From: a virus
DNA length: 42,677 nucleotides
Virus record (IMG/VR): IMGVR_UViG_3300003690_000022
Location: 1-42,677 of that record
Direction: 5' to 3' (one strand)
Shown: positions 5,750-13,495 of the stretch, piece after piece
Position numbering within the stretch: the first letter of the stretch is position 1
Layout of the letters: each line of letters begins with the position of its first letter
Notes under the pieces: model-generated
What the model saw: the letters and a program-made list of their open reading frames with translations, nothing else
Told to the model about the DNA's origin: nothing
Database searches by the model: none
Made by a program: the position numbers and the translations under genes

Positions 5750-5925
5750 CGCAGCTAAAGTGCCCCGCCCGGGAGTCCTCGGAGTTCCTCTGCGACCGAG
5801 ACGCCGAGTACCAGGTGAACGGCACCATCTACTGCAACAAGCACGCCCGGCGCATAATCGAGGGCGGCATGATACGAGAGGCGACGGAACCCGCCAAGAC
5901 CGGGAGGACTACCGATGCCTGGTGA
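5746..5925 (+). CDS. Small Zn-finger protein (59 aa)
   Basis: ATG 5746 in ATGA overlap with the previous gene; TGA at 5923. Cys at residues 6 and 16 and C-N-K-H at 30-33 form a likely C3H zinc site with a basic tail (A-R-R-I-I). Overlaps the next start by 11 bases. Confidence 0.65.
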   Translation: MTQLKCPARESSEFLCDRDAEYQVNGTIYCNKHARRIIEGGMIREATEPAKTGRTTDAW

Positions 5926-6148
5926 TCGACTAGAGGCCGCCCGTGCGCTAGACGCCCTGATGCAAGTAATGGACGACCCGCGCTACACACCCGAATGGTA
6001 CGCCTGGAGAGAGGCTGATGAAAGCTACACCCCTAGGCCGAGACCGTATGGGCTACTCCCCTATCGGCCCGCTGAGGGCGACGAGAGAGTCGACCTTGAG
6101 TTGGACCTAGGCCTACACCGAGATATCTTCACAGGAGAGGTGACATGA
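5915..6148 (+). CDS. Hypothetical protein (77 aa)
   Basis: ATG 5915 with GGGAGGACTACCG upstream. N-terminal helix (R-L-E-A-A-R-A-L-D-A-L-M-Q-V-M), then W-Y-A-W-R and a Pro/Arg-rich middle. The end overlaps the ATG of the 6145 gene. Function unknown. Confidence 0.6.
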   Translation: MPGDRLEAARALDALMQVMDDPRYTPEWYAWREADESYTPRPRPYGLLPYRPAEGDERVDLELDLGLHRDIFTGEVT

Positions 6149-7050
6149 CTGAGAACGAACCGGACATCATCGAGCAGCCTACGGTGCAAAAACGAGTGAA
6201 CCTGACGATCAACGGAGTCGCCCACGTCCAGGGGAACCGTGGAGAGCAGTGGGAGATTCAGATCAAGTACCCGTTCAGTCAGTACGCCACGAAACAGTGG
6301 GTGGACAAAGACGGATACAACGCCGAGCCAATCGTGGGCGAGACTTACCCCTGCATCATCACGCGGGGCGAAATCACTACCGAGAAAAAAACAGGTGAAC
6401 CCTACGACGGGGAAAAAGACTGGATGTGGCGCTGGCGCATCACCGAGTGGAACACCGACAGCCCAGCTCCGGCGCCCGTAGCGCAGCCTGCGCAGCAAGC
6501 ATCCACGCCTGGCGCGCAACCGGCGGCGCCCAACCCGCTGTTCCCTGACGAAACCATGAAAGACGACCATCCGCGGAAACGAGATGGCATCGAGCGGACC
6601 GTCGTTTTCAAGGCAGCGGTGGACATACACGTCGCCATGGGCATTTTAAGCCCAGACAACCCCGAAGCGATGGCGCTCCTTGCAGCCCTGGCAGACGACC
6701 TCTGGGTAGTGCTGCAGAACATCGGCCAGGACGCCCCTGCCGCCACTGGGAGCGACGTACCGCCTGTTGGTAGCACCACAGTGCATACTGGCGATTACGC
6801 TCCCGCAGAAGAGGTCGAGGAAATGCCCTGGGACGATCCCGCGCCGGCAGGCTTCCGGGACCTGCCCGCCTTTGGCAAGTGGGCCAAGGAGGAGTACGGG
6901 CTCACCAGCTCGAAGTGCGTCAAGATAGCCAAAGAGGCCGGGTTCCTGATCGAAACCTCGTTGGAGTTAACAGCCATCCGAAACGACCGGAAGCTAATCC
7001 AGGCAATCAAGGACCACGGCAAGCCCGACCCTGAGCAAGGAGAGGTATAA
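6145..7050 (+). CDS. Putative ssDNA-binding/recombination accessory protein (301 aa)
   Basis: Residues 15-105 look like an OB-type beta domain (V-N-L-T-I-N-G-V-A-H-V-Q-G, then P-F-S-Q-Y-A-T-K-Q-W-V, W-M-W-R-W-R-I). A Pro/Ala/Gln linker, a helical domain with V-V-F-K-A-A-V-D-I-H-V-A-M, an acidic linker and a C-terminal helical domain follow. It lies directly upstream of, and probably coupled to, the SMC-type ATPase gene. A role in binding ssDNA for recombination or replication is inferred from fold hints and position; I cannot name a family. Confidence 0.55.
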   Translation: MTENEPDIIEQPTVQKRVNLTINGVAHVQGNRGEQWEIQIKYPFSQYATKQWVDKDGYNAEPIVGETYPCIITRGEITTEKKTGEPYDGEKDWMWRWRITEWNTDSPAPAPVAQPAQQASTPGAQPAAPNPLFPDETMKDDHPRKRDGIERTVVFKAAVDIHVAMGILSPDNPEAMALLAALADDLWVVLQNIGQDAPAATGSDVPPVGSTTVHTGDYAPAEEVEEMPWDDPAPAGFRDLPAFGKWAKEEYGLTSSKCVKIAKEAGFLIETSLELTAIRNDRKLIQAIKDHGKPDPEQGEV

Positions 7051-7052
7051 CT

Positions 7053-8372
7053 ATGAGGATCATCAAGCTAGAGGCAGAAAACGTAAAGCGGCTACGCGCC
7101 GTCGAGATCACGCCCGAAGGCAATCTAGTGGTCATTTCGGGACGGAACGAACAAGGGAAGACGAGCGTCCTTGACGCCATCTGGTTTGCCCTGGGCGGCG
7201 GGGATGCGCTCAAGGGGACGCCGAAGCCCATCCGGGACGGCGAGAGCACGGCCCGCGTCACCCTGGACCTCGGTGATCTCATCGTGGAGCGCAAGTGGAC
7301 GTCGGACGACAAGAGTTATCTGACCGTCGAAACCCGAGACGGCGCGCGGCACAAGAGCCCACAAGCGATGCTCGACGACCTCGTCGGGAGCCTGAGCTTT
7401 GATCCCCTGGCGTTCACGCAGATGAAAGCAGCCGAGCAGCGCCAGACCCTAGAGGCGTTGATCGGTTTCGACCCGACGGAACTTGACGAGGCCCGAGCGA
7501 TAGCCTACGAGAAACGCACAGACATCAACCGAGGCGTTAGGGACCTTGAAGGCTCCCTGGCGGAGTTTGCCGATGCTCCTAAAGACCTACCGGCGGTTGA
7601 AATAAGTGTGAGCGACATCATGGCGGAGAACGATACAGCGGTTGTGCAAGCAAGAAAAAATGAGGCTCTGCGGGCCGGCCTCTACGAAATGCGCGAGGAA
7701 TCACAAGTGCGCTTTGAGACCATGCGCCGGATGGAGGACGAACACAAAAAGGCACAGCGAGAAATCGCCTCACTGGAAATTGAAGTAGCTGCGCTTGTGG
7801 ACCCAGACATCAGTGCACTGCGACAACGCGCCGAGGACGCGGAGGCCATCAACCTGACAATCAGAGCTGAGAAGAAGCGCACGGGCTTGGCGATCGATCT
7901 GGACGTGCTACGCAAGGCCAGCGACACACTCACGGCTCAAATCCAAGAGATCGACGCCGACAAGGCCGCGGCCCTCCAGGAGGCCGAGATGCCGATCGAG
8001 GGCTTGGCGATCGAGGAAACCAGCGTCACCTATCGGGGCATCCCGCTCGGTCAATGCAGCGGGGCCGAGCGCCTCCGGGTGTCGCTGGCCATGGCGATGG
8101 CGCTCAATCCCGATCTCCGGGTGATCCGCATCATGGACGGTAGCCTATTGGACGCCGATAATCTCAAGATGATCGCTGAGCTCGCGGCCACCGAGGACTA
8201 TCAGGTGTGGATGGAGCGGGTCGACGACAGCGGTGCCGGCAACGTTGTCATTGAGGATGGAATGGTCCAAGAGGTGGCGCATCAGTCGGTAATGGCCGAC
8301 GCCCCTGACGGCAACGAGGAGGCCGACCCTGCGAAGGAAATCTCCGCCCCAGAAGACGAGGTGCGAATATGA
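7053..8372 (+). CDS. SMC/RecF-type ATPase (439 aa)
   Basis: Starts at ATG 7053, three bases after the previous stop with GGAGAGG upstream. The N-terminus matches RecF/SbcC/Rad50 ATPases: I-I-K-L-E-A-E-N-V-K-R-L, Walker A G-R-N-E-Q-G-K-T-S near residues 31-39, the aromatic F-A-L-G-G-G, and a short coiled-coil section (about 190-310). The signature C-S-G-A-E-R-L-R-V-S-L-A and a Walker B region, V-I-R-I-M-D-G-S-L-L-D, follow. The usual Walker B Asp-Glu is Asp-Gly here. Such ATPases handle DNA ends together with a Mre11/SbcD-like nuclease, but none is encoded next to it, so it may use a host nuclease or act alone in recombination. Confidence 0.85.
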   Translation: MRIIKLEAENVKRLRAVEITPEGNLVVISGRNEQGKTSVLDAIWFALGGGDALKGTPKPIRDGESTARVTLDLGDLIVERKWTSDDKSYLTVETRDGARHKSPQAMLDDLVGSLSFDPLAFTQMKAAEQRQTLEALIGFDPTELDEARAIAYEKRTDINRGVRDLEGSLAEFADAPKDLPAVEISVSDIMAENDTAVVQARKNEALRAGLYEMREESQVRFETMRRMEDEHKKAQREIASLEIEVAALVDPDISALRQRAEDAEAINLTIRAEKKRTGLAIDLDVLRKASDTLTAQIQEIDADKAAALQEAEMPIEGLAIEETSVTYRGIPLGQCSGAERLRVSLAMAMALNPDLRVIRIMDGSLLDADNLKMIAELAATEDYQVWMERVDDSGAGNVVIEDGMVQEVAHQSVMADAPDGNEEADPAKEISAPEDEVRI

Positions 8373-8620
8373 GAAAAGAAGTAGGGGACGCTACCACTGA
8401 CGTATTCCTGAGCGGCGATGAAGCGAAAGAAATCTGCCTGCCTAAACCAGGGCGCCCAGGGTGTGCTTGGCTCATCATAGGTGCAGAGTTCCAGTGTACT
8501 GTTTGGAATAAGCCCCATCTTCTGGTGGACCGGTTAGAGCGCGGAGAAATGAAAGCAAGTCGTGATGGGTGCGATGGCAAGGGCCGCGGCCCTCCCATCC
8601 TGTATGAGAACGACTCATGA
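8369..8620 (+). CDS. Hypothetical protein (83 aa)
   Basis: ATG 8369 overlaps the stop of the ATPase gene (ATATGA), so coupled expression is likely. Residues C-L-P-K-P-G-R-P-G-C-A-W-L-I-I-G are notable; no family recognised. Its TGA overlaps the ATG of the next gene. Confidence 0.6.
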   Translation: MRKEVGDATTDVFLSGDEAKEICLPKPGRPGCAWLIIGAEFQCTVWNKPHLLVDRLERGEMKASRDGCDGKGRGPPILYENDS

Positions 8621-8814
8621 ACCAGTTTATCGCTTGGCTCAGCAAACGGAAGAGCGACGCCGAAGACATCGTGAAGATGCACGACGCCCTCTGGCGGCAG
8701 CGCATCAAGGCCCACCTGGACGCGGTGCGGGTTCTCACCATTAGCCCGGGCCCGTTCCGAGACGGATGGGAGAGCGCCATCGAGGAGATCAAAGTGCGCC
8801 TGGAGATCGAGTGA
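8617..8814 (+). CDS. Hypothetical helical protein (65 aa)
   Basis: ATGA overlap at 8617 with the previous gene and TGATG overlap at its end. Predicted all-helical (N-Q-F-I-A-W-L-S-K-R-K, I-E-E-I-K-V-R-L-E-I-E). Function unknown. Confidence 0.6.
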   Translation: MNQFIAWLSKRKSDAEDIVKMHDALWRQRIKAHLDAVRVLTISPGPFRDGWESAIEEIKVRLEIE

Positions 8815-9068
8815 TGCCGCACCAGCACGACCCGATAGTCCTGTCAGTGCCGTGGCCTGAACCGCGACAGCAGGGCGACGCATTCGACCGGCACCGATAC
8901 ATCATCAATACAGGCTGCCGAGAGTGCCACCACCCTGGCGAGGTCCGATTCAGCAACTATGGCTATCAGTACACCGCCGCTCGACTCGCACCTCGCATCG
9001 AGAGGGCGCACAACGTCCGCTTCGCCTCCGAGGTGGAGCTGGCCCAATATCACGCAGAGAAGGAGTAA
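8814..9068 (+). CDS. Small His/Cys protein (84 aa)
   Basis: ATG 8814 in TGATG overlap. N-terminal M-P-H-Q-H-D, then a possible zinc knuckle C-R-E-C-H-H-P near residue 40, a Tyr-rich stretch and an acidic tail. Possibly Zn-binding; family not recognised. Confidence 0.6.
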   Translation: MPHQHDPIVLSVPWPEPRQQGDAFDRHRYIINTGCRECHHPGEVRFSNYGYQYTAARLAPRIERAHNVRFASEVELAQYHAEKE

Positions 9069-9070
9069 GC

Positions 9071-9334
9071 ATGGACATCAGGCTAAAAGACGGCAGAAGA
9101 ATCTCCGGCGACGAGGCGGCAAAGGTGATCGAGGGCATAGGCAAGCTAGGGCGGTATGGCAGAGAGCGTGCCAGCAACGCGCTCCCCTGCGCCACCCAAG
9201 TGCTTGCCGACCACTTCGGTTCGCGCCCCTACGGGACCCATAGCTTAATCATAACAGTCAACGACGGCTACCCTGGCACCACCAAGGGCCGCGCCAAGCA
9301 CGTCGCCGCGTTCCTGCGATCCGCCGCGAAATAG
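9071..9334 (+). CDS. Hypothetical protein (87 aa)
   Basis: ATG 9071 with AAGGAGTAAGC upstream. Begins with a beta hairpin (D-I-R-L-K-D-G-R-R-I-S-G-D-E-A) followed by helices and a Gly/Thr loop. No family recognised. It closes the first early transcription unit; a second promoter follows at 9348. Confidence 0.65.
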   Translation: MDIRLKDGRRISGDEAAKVIEGIGKLGRYGRERASNALPCATQVLADHFGSRPYGTHSLIITVNDGYPGTTKGRAKHVAAFLRSAAK

Positions 9335-9347
9335 GTCCGCTCAGGGG

Positions 9348-9376
9348 TTGACTCCCGCTAATAACCTGCGTATCAT
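9348..9376 (+). promoter_or_regulatory. Sigma70-type promoter for a leaderless mRNA
   Basis: TTGACT (9348-9353), 17-base spacer, TATCAT (9371-9376): 10 of 12 consensus matches. A start site about seven bases downstream falls on or next to ATG 9383, which has no room for a ribosome site, so a leaderless transcript is predicted. Confidence 0.7.
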
Positions 9377-9382
9377 ACGCAT

Positions 9383-9526
9383 ATGACAACCGAACTACTA
9401 CTAGCGCGATTGGCTTGCGAACGCTGCGGGCACCTGTGGCTGCCCCGAACCACGTCCCCCGTGCAGTGCCCAAAGTGCCATTCGACAATCTGGGATAAGC
9501 CTAAAAGCAGAGTCCTACCCCGATAG
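9383..9526 (+). CDS. Small zinc-ribbon protein (47 aa)
   Basis: ATG 9383 immediately after the 9348 promoter. C-E-R-C-G-H-x-W-x-P-R and C-P-K-C-H-S-x-x-W-D form a textbook rubredoxin-like ribbon with two CxxC knuckles. This pattern (C-x-x-C-G-H-x-W ... P ... C-P-x-C) is common in small bacterial and phage proteins that bind nucleic acid or protein. Its stop codon lies in the loop of the 9509-9537 hairpin. Confidence 0.8.
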   Translation: MTTELLLARLACERCGHLWLPRTTSPVQCPKCHSTIWDKPKSRVLPR

Positions 9527-9537
9527 AGTAGGACTCT
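9509..9537 (+). terminator. Strong hairpin, terminator-like but without T-tract
   Basis: AGAGTCCTAC (9509-9518) and GTAGGACTCT (9528-9537) form a perfect 10-bp stem around a 9-nt loop that contains the stop codon of the 9383 gene. The following TGCGTC lacks a U-run, so it may be a transcript 3' end, a stability element or an attenuator rather than an efficient intrinsic terminator. Confidence 0.5.
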
Positions 9538-9563
9538 TGCGTCAAGGCTAGAATGAGGTAGCC

Positions 9564-9626
9564 ATGACTCAGATTTCATCATACCACGCCCATCCGTATA
9601 CCACAACGCCTGTCGTAGGAGATTGA
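9564..9626 (+). CDS. Possible leader peptide (20 aa)
   Basis: ATG 9564 behind GAGGTAGCC and TGA at 9624, which nearly abuts the GTG of the next gene (9629). The sequence is His/Tyr/Thr rich with no similarity that I recognise. Its placement could couple translation into the 9629 gene; it could also be chance. Confidence 0.3.
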   Translation: MTQISSYHAHPYTTTPVVGD

Positions 9627-9628
9627 CC

Positions 9629-9982
9629 GTGGACGACGTTACGAGGGCCATCTTCGATGCCCAGGAACACATCAACGAGGTCGCCTCAGACCGCATCGAC
9701 GCCCTCGAAGACAAACACGCCGAGATCATGGCGGTCTTCTCCCGCAAGGACGGAACCCCCTACACCACAACCGAGTCCGTAATGGCGCTCGACCAGCGGA
9801 TGAAGATGAAAGAGGGCGAACTGATGAACCTCTGGGGGGAAATCTGGGATTTGAAGAACGAGATACGCACGGTCCATTATTTAATCACCGGCGCCGGTAG
9901 GTACGGCGTAAAACAGCCCAGGAGAATGACAGGCACCAGAGACGAAGGTCCATCCCCCTATGATGCCACTAAAGCAAAGTGA
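9629..9982 (+). CDS. Hypothetical helical protein upstream of the helicase (117 aa)
   Basis: GTG 9629 with GTAGGAG eight bases upstream. Long amphipathic helices (A-I-F-D-A-Q-E-H-I-N-E-V, M-K-M-K-E-G-E-L-M-N-L-W-G-E-I-W-D-L-K-N-E-I) suggest a coiled-coil partner protein, possibly for the helicase whose GTG overlaps its stop (GTGA at 9979). Family not recognised. Confidence 0.65.
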   Translation: MDDVTRAIFDAQEHINEVASDRIDALEDKHAEIMAVFSRKDGTPYTTTESVMALDQRMKMKEGELMNLWGEIWDLKNEIRTVHYLITGAGRYGVKQPRRMTGTRDEGPSPYDATKAK

Positions 9983-11226
9983 GCGGGCTATTAGTCGTCC
10001 TCGACGGCGACACGGTCAAGGCCCAGGTCGAACCACTGGAAGGAATGAAGGTGGGATTCAGCGCCGCGCGGGTTCACAACCGCTCCTCGGGCTACCACGC
10101 CAGCGCCCGTATCACATTCAACGGGAAGCTGCTCGCCGGGGACTTGCTCAACTTCGAGAAGAACGCTCAGCGCAAAACCTTGGGCCACGATGCCCACGCG
10201 ATGATGCCCGAAGACCTGCGGGATGCCTACCCGAAGCTCTCTCTCAAACGAGACCTGGACGAATTCTGTGAAGCTATCTGGGATATCTACAACAGCCAGT
10301 TCAAGGCTGAACTGGTGGCGGGAGACCCCGACAGCAACACCGAATGGTTTTGCCAACCGATGATTATGCAAGAGGCGACCACGATTCTATTTGGTAAACG
10401 CGGGGCCGGGAAGAGTGTCACCGCGATGGCCTGCGCGGTGTCAACCCAACATGGGATTTCGAACCTGTGGCACCCGATCGAGACAGCCAACGTGCTTTAC
10501 ATCAACATCGAGCGGGGCCAGAAAAGCATGGAACGCCGCATAGCCCGGGTTAACACCGCCCTCGGCCTGAGCGCCTACGAGCGCCTGCTGATGGTGAACG
10601 CTCGCGGCAAGAGCCTGGAGAATATCTATGATGCAGCTCGACGGTCCATGCGAGCGCACGAGGTACAGATCGTGTTCTTTGACTCGATCAGCCGCGCCGG
10701 TGCTGGAGACCTGAACGAGAATCAGCCCGCCAACCTCGTAATGGATATGCTGAGCGCCCTGGCCCCGACGTGGCTGGCGGTAGGCCACATGACAGAGCAG
10801 GAAGGCGGGAAGTCCAAGGTGTTCGGGTCTCAGATGTACGAGAACGCCGCTGACGTGGTGATGAAGCTAACCGGCGACTCCAAGGGAGACCAACTGGGCG
10901 TCGGCATGGAAATCGTCAAAGGGAACGATACCGCTCTCGGCCAGAACCAGTACCTCAAGTACGAGTTCAACGGCACCGGGCTGGCAGCGATCACCCCGTC
11001 GAGCCTGAGCGAGTTCCCCGACCTAGACCAGAAGGAACCCACCAACGTAGAGAAGATCGCGGCGTTCATTTCCAACACGGCGGGGAGTAAAGCGACGGCG
11101 AGTGAGATTGCCACGGCCTTGACCATGAACCAAGGCTCAGTGTCGAAGATACTTCAACGCTCCATGTTCACCCCGTTGCCCAAAGAGGGGCGGGAGAGAC
11201 CGTTTGCTCTCAGGGCAGCAGACTAA
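9979..11226 (+). CDS. RepA-like replicative helicase / AAA ATPase (415 aa)
   Basis: GTG start at 9979. After an N-terminal domain of about 120 residues, Walker A is L-F-G-K-R-G-A-G-K-S-V-T (near 140), Walker B is V-F-F-D-S-I-S, and the RecA-fold sensor region reads W-L-A-V-G-H-M-T-E-Q-E-G-G, F-G-S-Q-M-Y-E-N-A-A-D-V. This is the AAA_25/RepA hexameric helicase layout. The last 60 residues look like a winged helix (A-S-E-I-A-T-A-L-T-M-N-Q-G-S-V-S-K-I-L). It probably unwinds the phage origin or loads the host replisome, since no phage polymerase was found. A structured 3' region follows at 11224. Confidence 0.85.
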   Translation: MSGLLVVLDGDTVKAQVEPLEGMKVGFSAARVHNRSSGYHASARITFNGKLLAGDLLNFEKNAQRKTLGHDAHAMMPEDLRDAYPKLSLKRDLDEFCEAIWDIYNSQFKAELVAGDPDSNTEWFCQPMIMQEATTILFGKRGAGKSVTAMACAVSTQHGISNLWHPIETANVLYINIERGQKSMERRIARVNTALGLSAYERLLMVNARGKSLENIYDAARRSMRAHEVQIVFFDSISRAGAGDLNENQPANLVMDMLSALAPTWLAVGHMTEQEGGKSKVFGSQMYENAADVVMKLTGDSKGDQLGVGMEIVKGNDTALGQNQYLKYEFNGTGLAAITPSSLSEFPDLDQKEPTNVEKIAAFISNTAGSKATASEIATALTMNQGSVSKILQRSMFTPLPKEGRERPFALRAAD

Positions 11227-11320
11227 TGTATGACCCAACATATGTAGTTCATACCTTGGATATATGAAGGGGGCTCCCCCTACGGGGGGGAGAGCCACAA
11301 CCCTCATACATTAATCCAAG
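11224..11320 (+). promoter_or_regulatory. Two competing long hairpins between genes
   Basis: TAATGTATG (11224-11232) can pair perfectly with CATACATTA (11305-11313). Alternatively CTTGGAT-ATATGA (11255-11267) pairs with the overlapping region ending ATCCAAG (11314-11320). Inside lies a very GC-rich stem, GGCTCCCCC / GGGGGAGAGCC (11272-11296). The two outer pairings exclude each other, as in an attenuator or a processing switch between the helicase gene and the 11345 gene. Confidence 0.6.
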
Positions 11321-11344
11321 ACCGGGGAAAAGAGAGAGCGAGCG

Positions 11345-11674
11345 ATGACTTGGCCTAAGCAGAAACTTTGGGTTCTACGAACTGTGCGGAACGGCGTGGT
11401 CCGAATCTACGGCGATGATTACGCTCCCAAACCAGACCATGAAACCTTTCACGGTGTTCATTACAAAGATCGTGTTGAGGGTGGACGTTATCTGTTTGCC
11501 CGATACGAAGAAGGGCGCAGGACGGGGAACTATCTTGACTTCGTGGAACTGTGGGGGAGGTTAGACAATCCACACTCTGGGGAATTGTTGGTAGACGGCT
11601 ATATCCCGTGGATGTCATGGCGCAAGGTACCCGTCGGGCTGACAGGCAAATCGTACCGGCAGGAGGCAAAGTGA
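11345..11674 (+). CDS. Hypothetical protein (109 aa)
   Basis: ATG 11345 after a purine-rich AGAGAGAGCGAGCG leader. Rich in aromatic and basic residues (K-L-W-V-L-R-T-V-R-N-G-V-V-R-I-Y, E-G-G-R-Y-L-F-A-R-Y), probably a beta fold. No family recognised. Its stop overlaps the ATG of the next gene (GTGATG). Confidence 0.65.
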   Translation: MTWPKQKLWVLRTVRNGVVRIYGDDYAPKPDHETFHGVHYKDRVEGGRYLFARYEEGRRTGNYLDFVELWGRLDNPHSGELLVDGYIPWMSWRKVPVGLTGKSYRQEAK

Positions 11675-11889
11675 TGCAATGCCCTAAGTGCAAAGGCCGT
11701 GGGGCGATTCCAGACCCTAAACAGGTCGGAGCCATGAACCGTATTATACGCCTGAAGGCTGGGTTATCTCTGAGAGAAGTGGCACGCCGGATGCGCTTTT
11801 CAGCGTCTTATATCTCTGACCTGGAGTTGGGGCGGCGACCTTGGAATTCCAGCGTGCGGCGTGCCTTCTGGAGGGCCACCCATGACTGA
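11674..11889 (+). CDS. Zn-knuckle plus Cro/C1-type HTH regulator (71 aa)
   Basis: ATG 11674 with AGGAGGCAAAGTG upstream. The first 12 residues hold a DnaJ-like half finger (M-Q-C-P-K-C-K-G-R-G), then a Cro/C1 helix-turn-helix: L-S-L-R-E-V-A-R-R-M-R-F-S-A-S-Y-I-S-D-L-E-L-G-R-R. I recall this fusion in other phage genomes. A DNA-binding regulator is likely. With no repressor or integrase partners it is more likely to be an early/late regulator than a lysogeny switch. Confidence 0.8.
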   Translation: MQCPKCKGRGAIPDPKQVGAMNRIIRLKAGLSLREVARRMRFSASYISDLELGRRPWNSSVRRAFWRATHD

Positions 11890-12271
11890 GCAACTGGCCT
11901 TCGACATTCTCCAGGCCCGACACGCAGGTCGGCTGGATTACGAGGACAGCCTGGGCGAGGTGGTCGTGACGGCTGACGAGCTCAGCAAGGCGCTAGAGCT
12001 GGCGGACGCGGCTGGCAACGCACCGTGGATTATCGAGGCCGGTCCCCACGCTGGGCACAACTGGCCCATTGCCTTCTTTGGGCAGACCGAGGAGAACCAG
12101 CAGTACCAGGTCACGACGGACAGCGTTCGAGGGTCGGAGCGGAACGGGTCCACCGCTGAGGACGACGCCAAGTTCGTCGCCCACATGCATCCGATTCGGG
12201 TTATCAGATTCGTGAAAGAGATCGAGCGGCTACGGTTGGAACTGTGGCGCTGCCGACAGGAGGGCGAGTAG
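11882..12271 (+). CDS. Hypothetical protein (129 aa)
   Basis: ATG 11882 overlaps the previous gene by 8 bases. An N-terminal helical region, a central Gly/His-rich part (A-G-P-H-A-G-H-N-W-P-I) and a C-terminal helix (I-R-F-V-K-E-I-E-R-L-R-L-E-L-W). No family recognised. Confidence 0.65.
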   Translation: MTEQLAFDILQARHAGRLDYEDSLGEVVVTADELSKALELADAAGNAPWIIEAGPHAGHNWPIAFFGQTEENQQYQVTTDSVRGSERNGSTAEDDAKFVAHMHPIRVIRFVKEIERLRLELWRCRQEGE

Positions 12272-12433
12272 ATGATGACGATGAACGAGCTACTGAACCT
12301 GATCGAGGAGTCCAAGGACTGGGGCGACCTCAAACGGAAGATCAGGGAGCATCGGGATAACGAGCTGACCCCGACGCTGGACGAAACGCTGGACGACGTG
12401 CGATGGCTGCGAAGACAACAGGAGCCGATATGA
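12272..12433 (+). CDS. Small charged helical protein (53 aa)
   Basis: ATGATG at 12272 one base after the previous stop; ends in TGA at 12431 inside the next ATG (ATATGA). Strongly charged helices (L-I-E-E-S-K-D-W-G-D-L-K-R-K-I-R-E). The tight packing supports it as real. Function unknown. Confidence 0.6.
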   Translation: MMTMNELLNLIEESKDWGDLKRKIREHRDNELTPTLDETLDDVRWLRRQQEPI

Positions 12434-12933
12434 CTGAGCAAGCAACGCTGGCCCCGGAGCAGGCGGTCCTGGCGCTGGCCGAGGCGGTGTGCTTATGGTG
12501 TAAGGGCTTTCATATCGCAGGAACGTATCTGGATAGGACGCTCGAATCTGGCGGAGTACCATGCGCCTATTGTCGTGATGCTGACAACGAGCCGACCGGG
12601 GCGCGGTTCAACACGCTGCGGGTGGAGTGCATCGGTGTTCTTATTCAGACAGAGAACACGGAGCAGGAATATTGCTGCGAGCGTTGCGGCTGGTTAGACG
12701 GATCGTTCATCCATGCTGAGGATTGCGAACCTTGCGATGGTAGAGGCTGGAGTCCAATCGCCTGGACAGACGAGTACACAATACGGCTGGCGCTGCAAGA
12801 CCAGGGTATCCGTGTCGAGTACCAGCATCGCAGATGGTATGTAAAGCTGCCCGGCACTACGACGGCTGAGGGCTATGACGACAACCTCGCCGTCGCCGCG
12901 GATAGCGCGACCAGGGCGGAGGGAGTCCGATGA
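12430..12933 (+). CDS. Multi-knuckle Cys-rich protein (167 aa)
   Basis: ATG 12430 with ACAGGAGCCGAT upstream. CxxC pairs occur as C-L-W-C, C-A-Y-C, C-C-E-R-C-G and C-E-P-C-D-G-R-G over residues 17-110, resembling a DnaJ-type zinc-finger series, followed by a beta-type C-terminal domain (Y-T-I-R-L-A-L, W-Y-V-K-L-P-G). Possibly two zinc sites. A chaperone-like or nucleic-acid-binding role is inferred only from the Cys pattern. Confidence 0.65.
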   Translation: MTEQATLAPEQAVLALAEAVCLWCKGFHIAGTYLDRTLESGGVPCAYCRDADNEPTGARFNTLRVECIGVLIQTENTEQEYCCERCGWLDGSFIHAEDCEPCDGRGWSPIAWTDEYTIRLALQDQGIRVEYQHRRWYVKLPGTTTAEGYDDNLAVAADSATRAEGVR

Positions 12934-13277
12934 TGGAGCTGCCAGAAGCATTCGCCAAGATTATAGAATTAGCCGGAAGGCAGCAGGGAGTGTCGGGTAT
13001 CAGCCACCTGGCCGGGTGTGCCGAGGTATCTATTGATAGCCGCTGGTCCGCAGCCATCAACGGCCATGCCGAGGAATGCCTATACGATCCGACAGAGCGC
13101 ATGGGGGCCATGATCCCTCCGTTCGGCATGGCCGTCTTTTGGAATGGATGGCTAGCGGGCCTGATAACACCGAACGGAGGGGAGATCGCCGCCCATCCCG
13201 AAGGGGCTAACGAGGACGTGCTGATCGCCGCCCTCAATGTCGCTCTCGGGGGCTACGAGACGGCGGAGGTCAAATGA
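12930..13277 (+). CDS. Hypothetical protein (115 aa)
   Basis: ATGATG at 12930 overlaps the previous stop. Mixed helical sequence with G-H-A-E-E-C-L-Y-D-P and a hydrophobic M-A-V-F-W-N-G-W-L-A-G-L-I segment too short and polar to be a confident membrane helix. Not recognised. Confidence 0.6.
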   Translation: MMELPEAFAKIIELAGRQQGVSGISHLAGCAEVSIDSRWSAAINGHAEECLYDPTERMGAMIPPFGMAVFWNGWLAGLITPNGGEIAAHPEGANEDVLIAALNVALGGYETAEVK

Positions 13278-13495
13278 TGGACAAGTATGAGGAATTGGCG
13301 CGGCGGTACATCGAGGGCTCAGGCGGGCTCTTTGACCTGTACAAGTATGAACTGGCCCCGCCGTTCTGCGCTCCGCCCGAAGTCGAAGGTGCCAGGTGGA
13401 TGCTGGCAGTTCTTACGAATCCCGAGAATCGAGCCCTGCTCGACCAGCTTGTAGAGCAGTCCGACCTGCGGGTACGGGAAACGGTGGAGCCATGA
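13274..13495 (+). CDS. Hypothetical protein (73 aa)
   Basis: ATGATG at 13274 overlaps the previous gene (AAATGATGG). Helical, with L-A-R-R-Y-I-E-G-S-G-G-L-F-D-L-Y-K-Y near the N-terminus. Overlaps the next start by 4 bases. Function unknown. Confidence 0.6.
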   Translation: MMDKYEELARRYIEGSGGLFDLYKYELAPPFCAPPEVEGARWMLAVLTNPENRALLDQLVEQSDLRVRETVEP

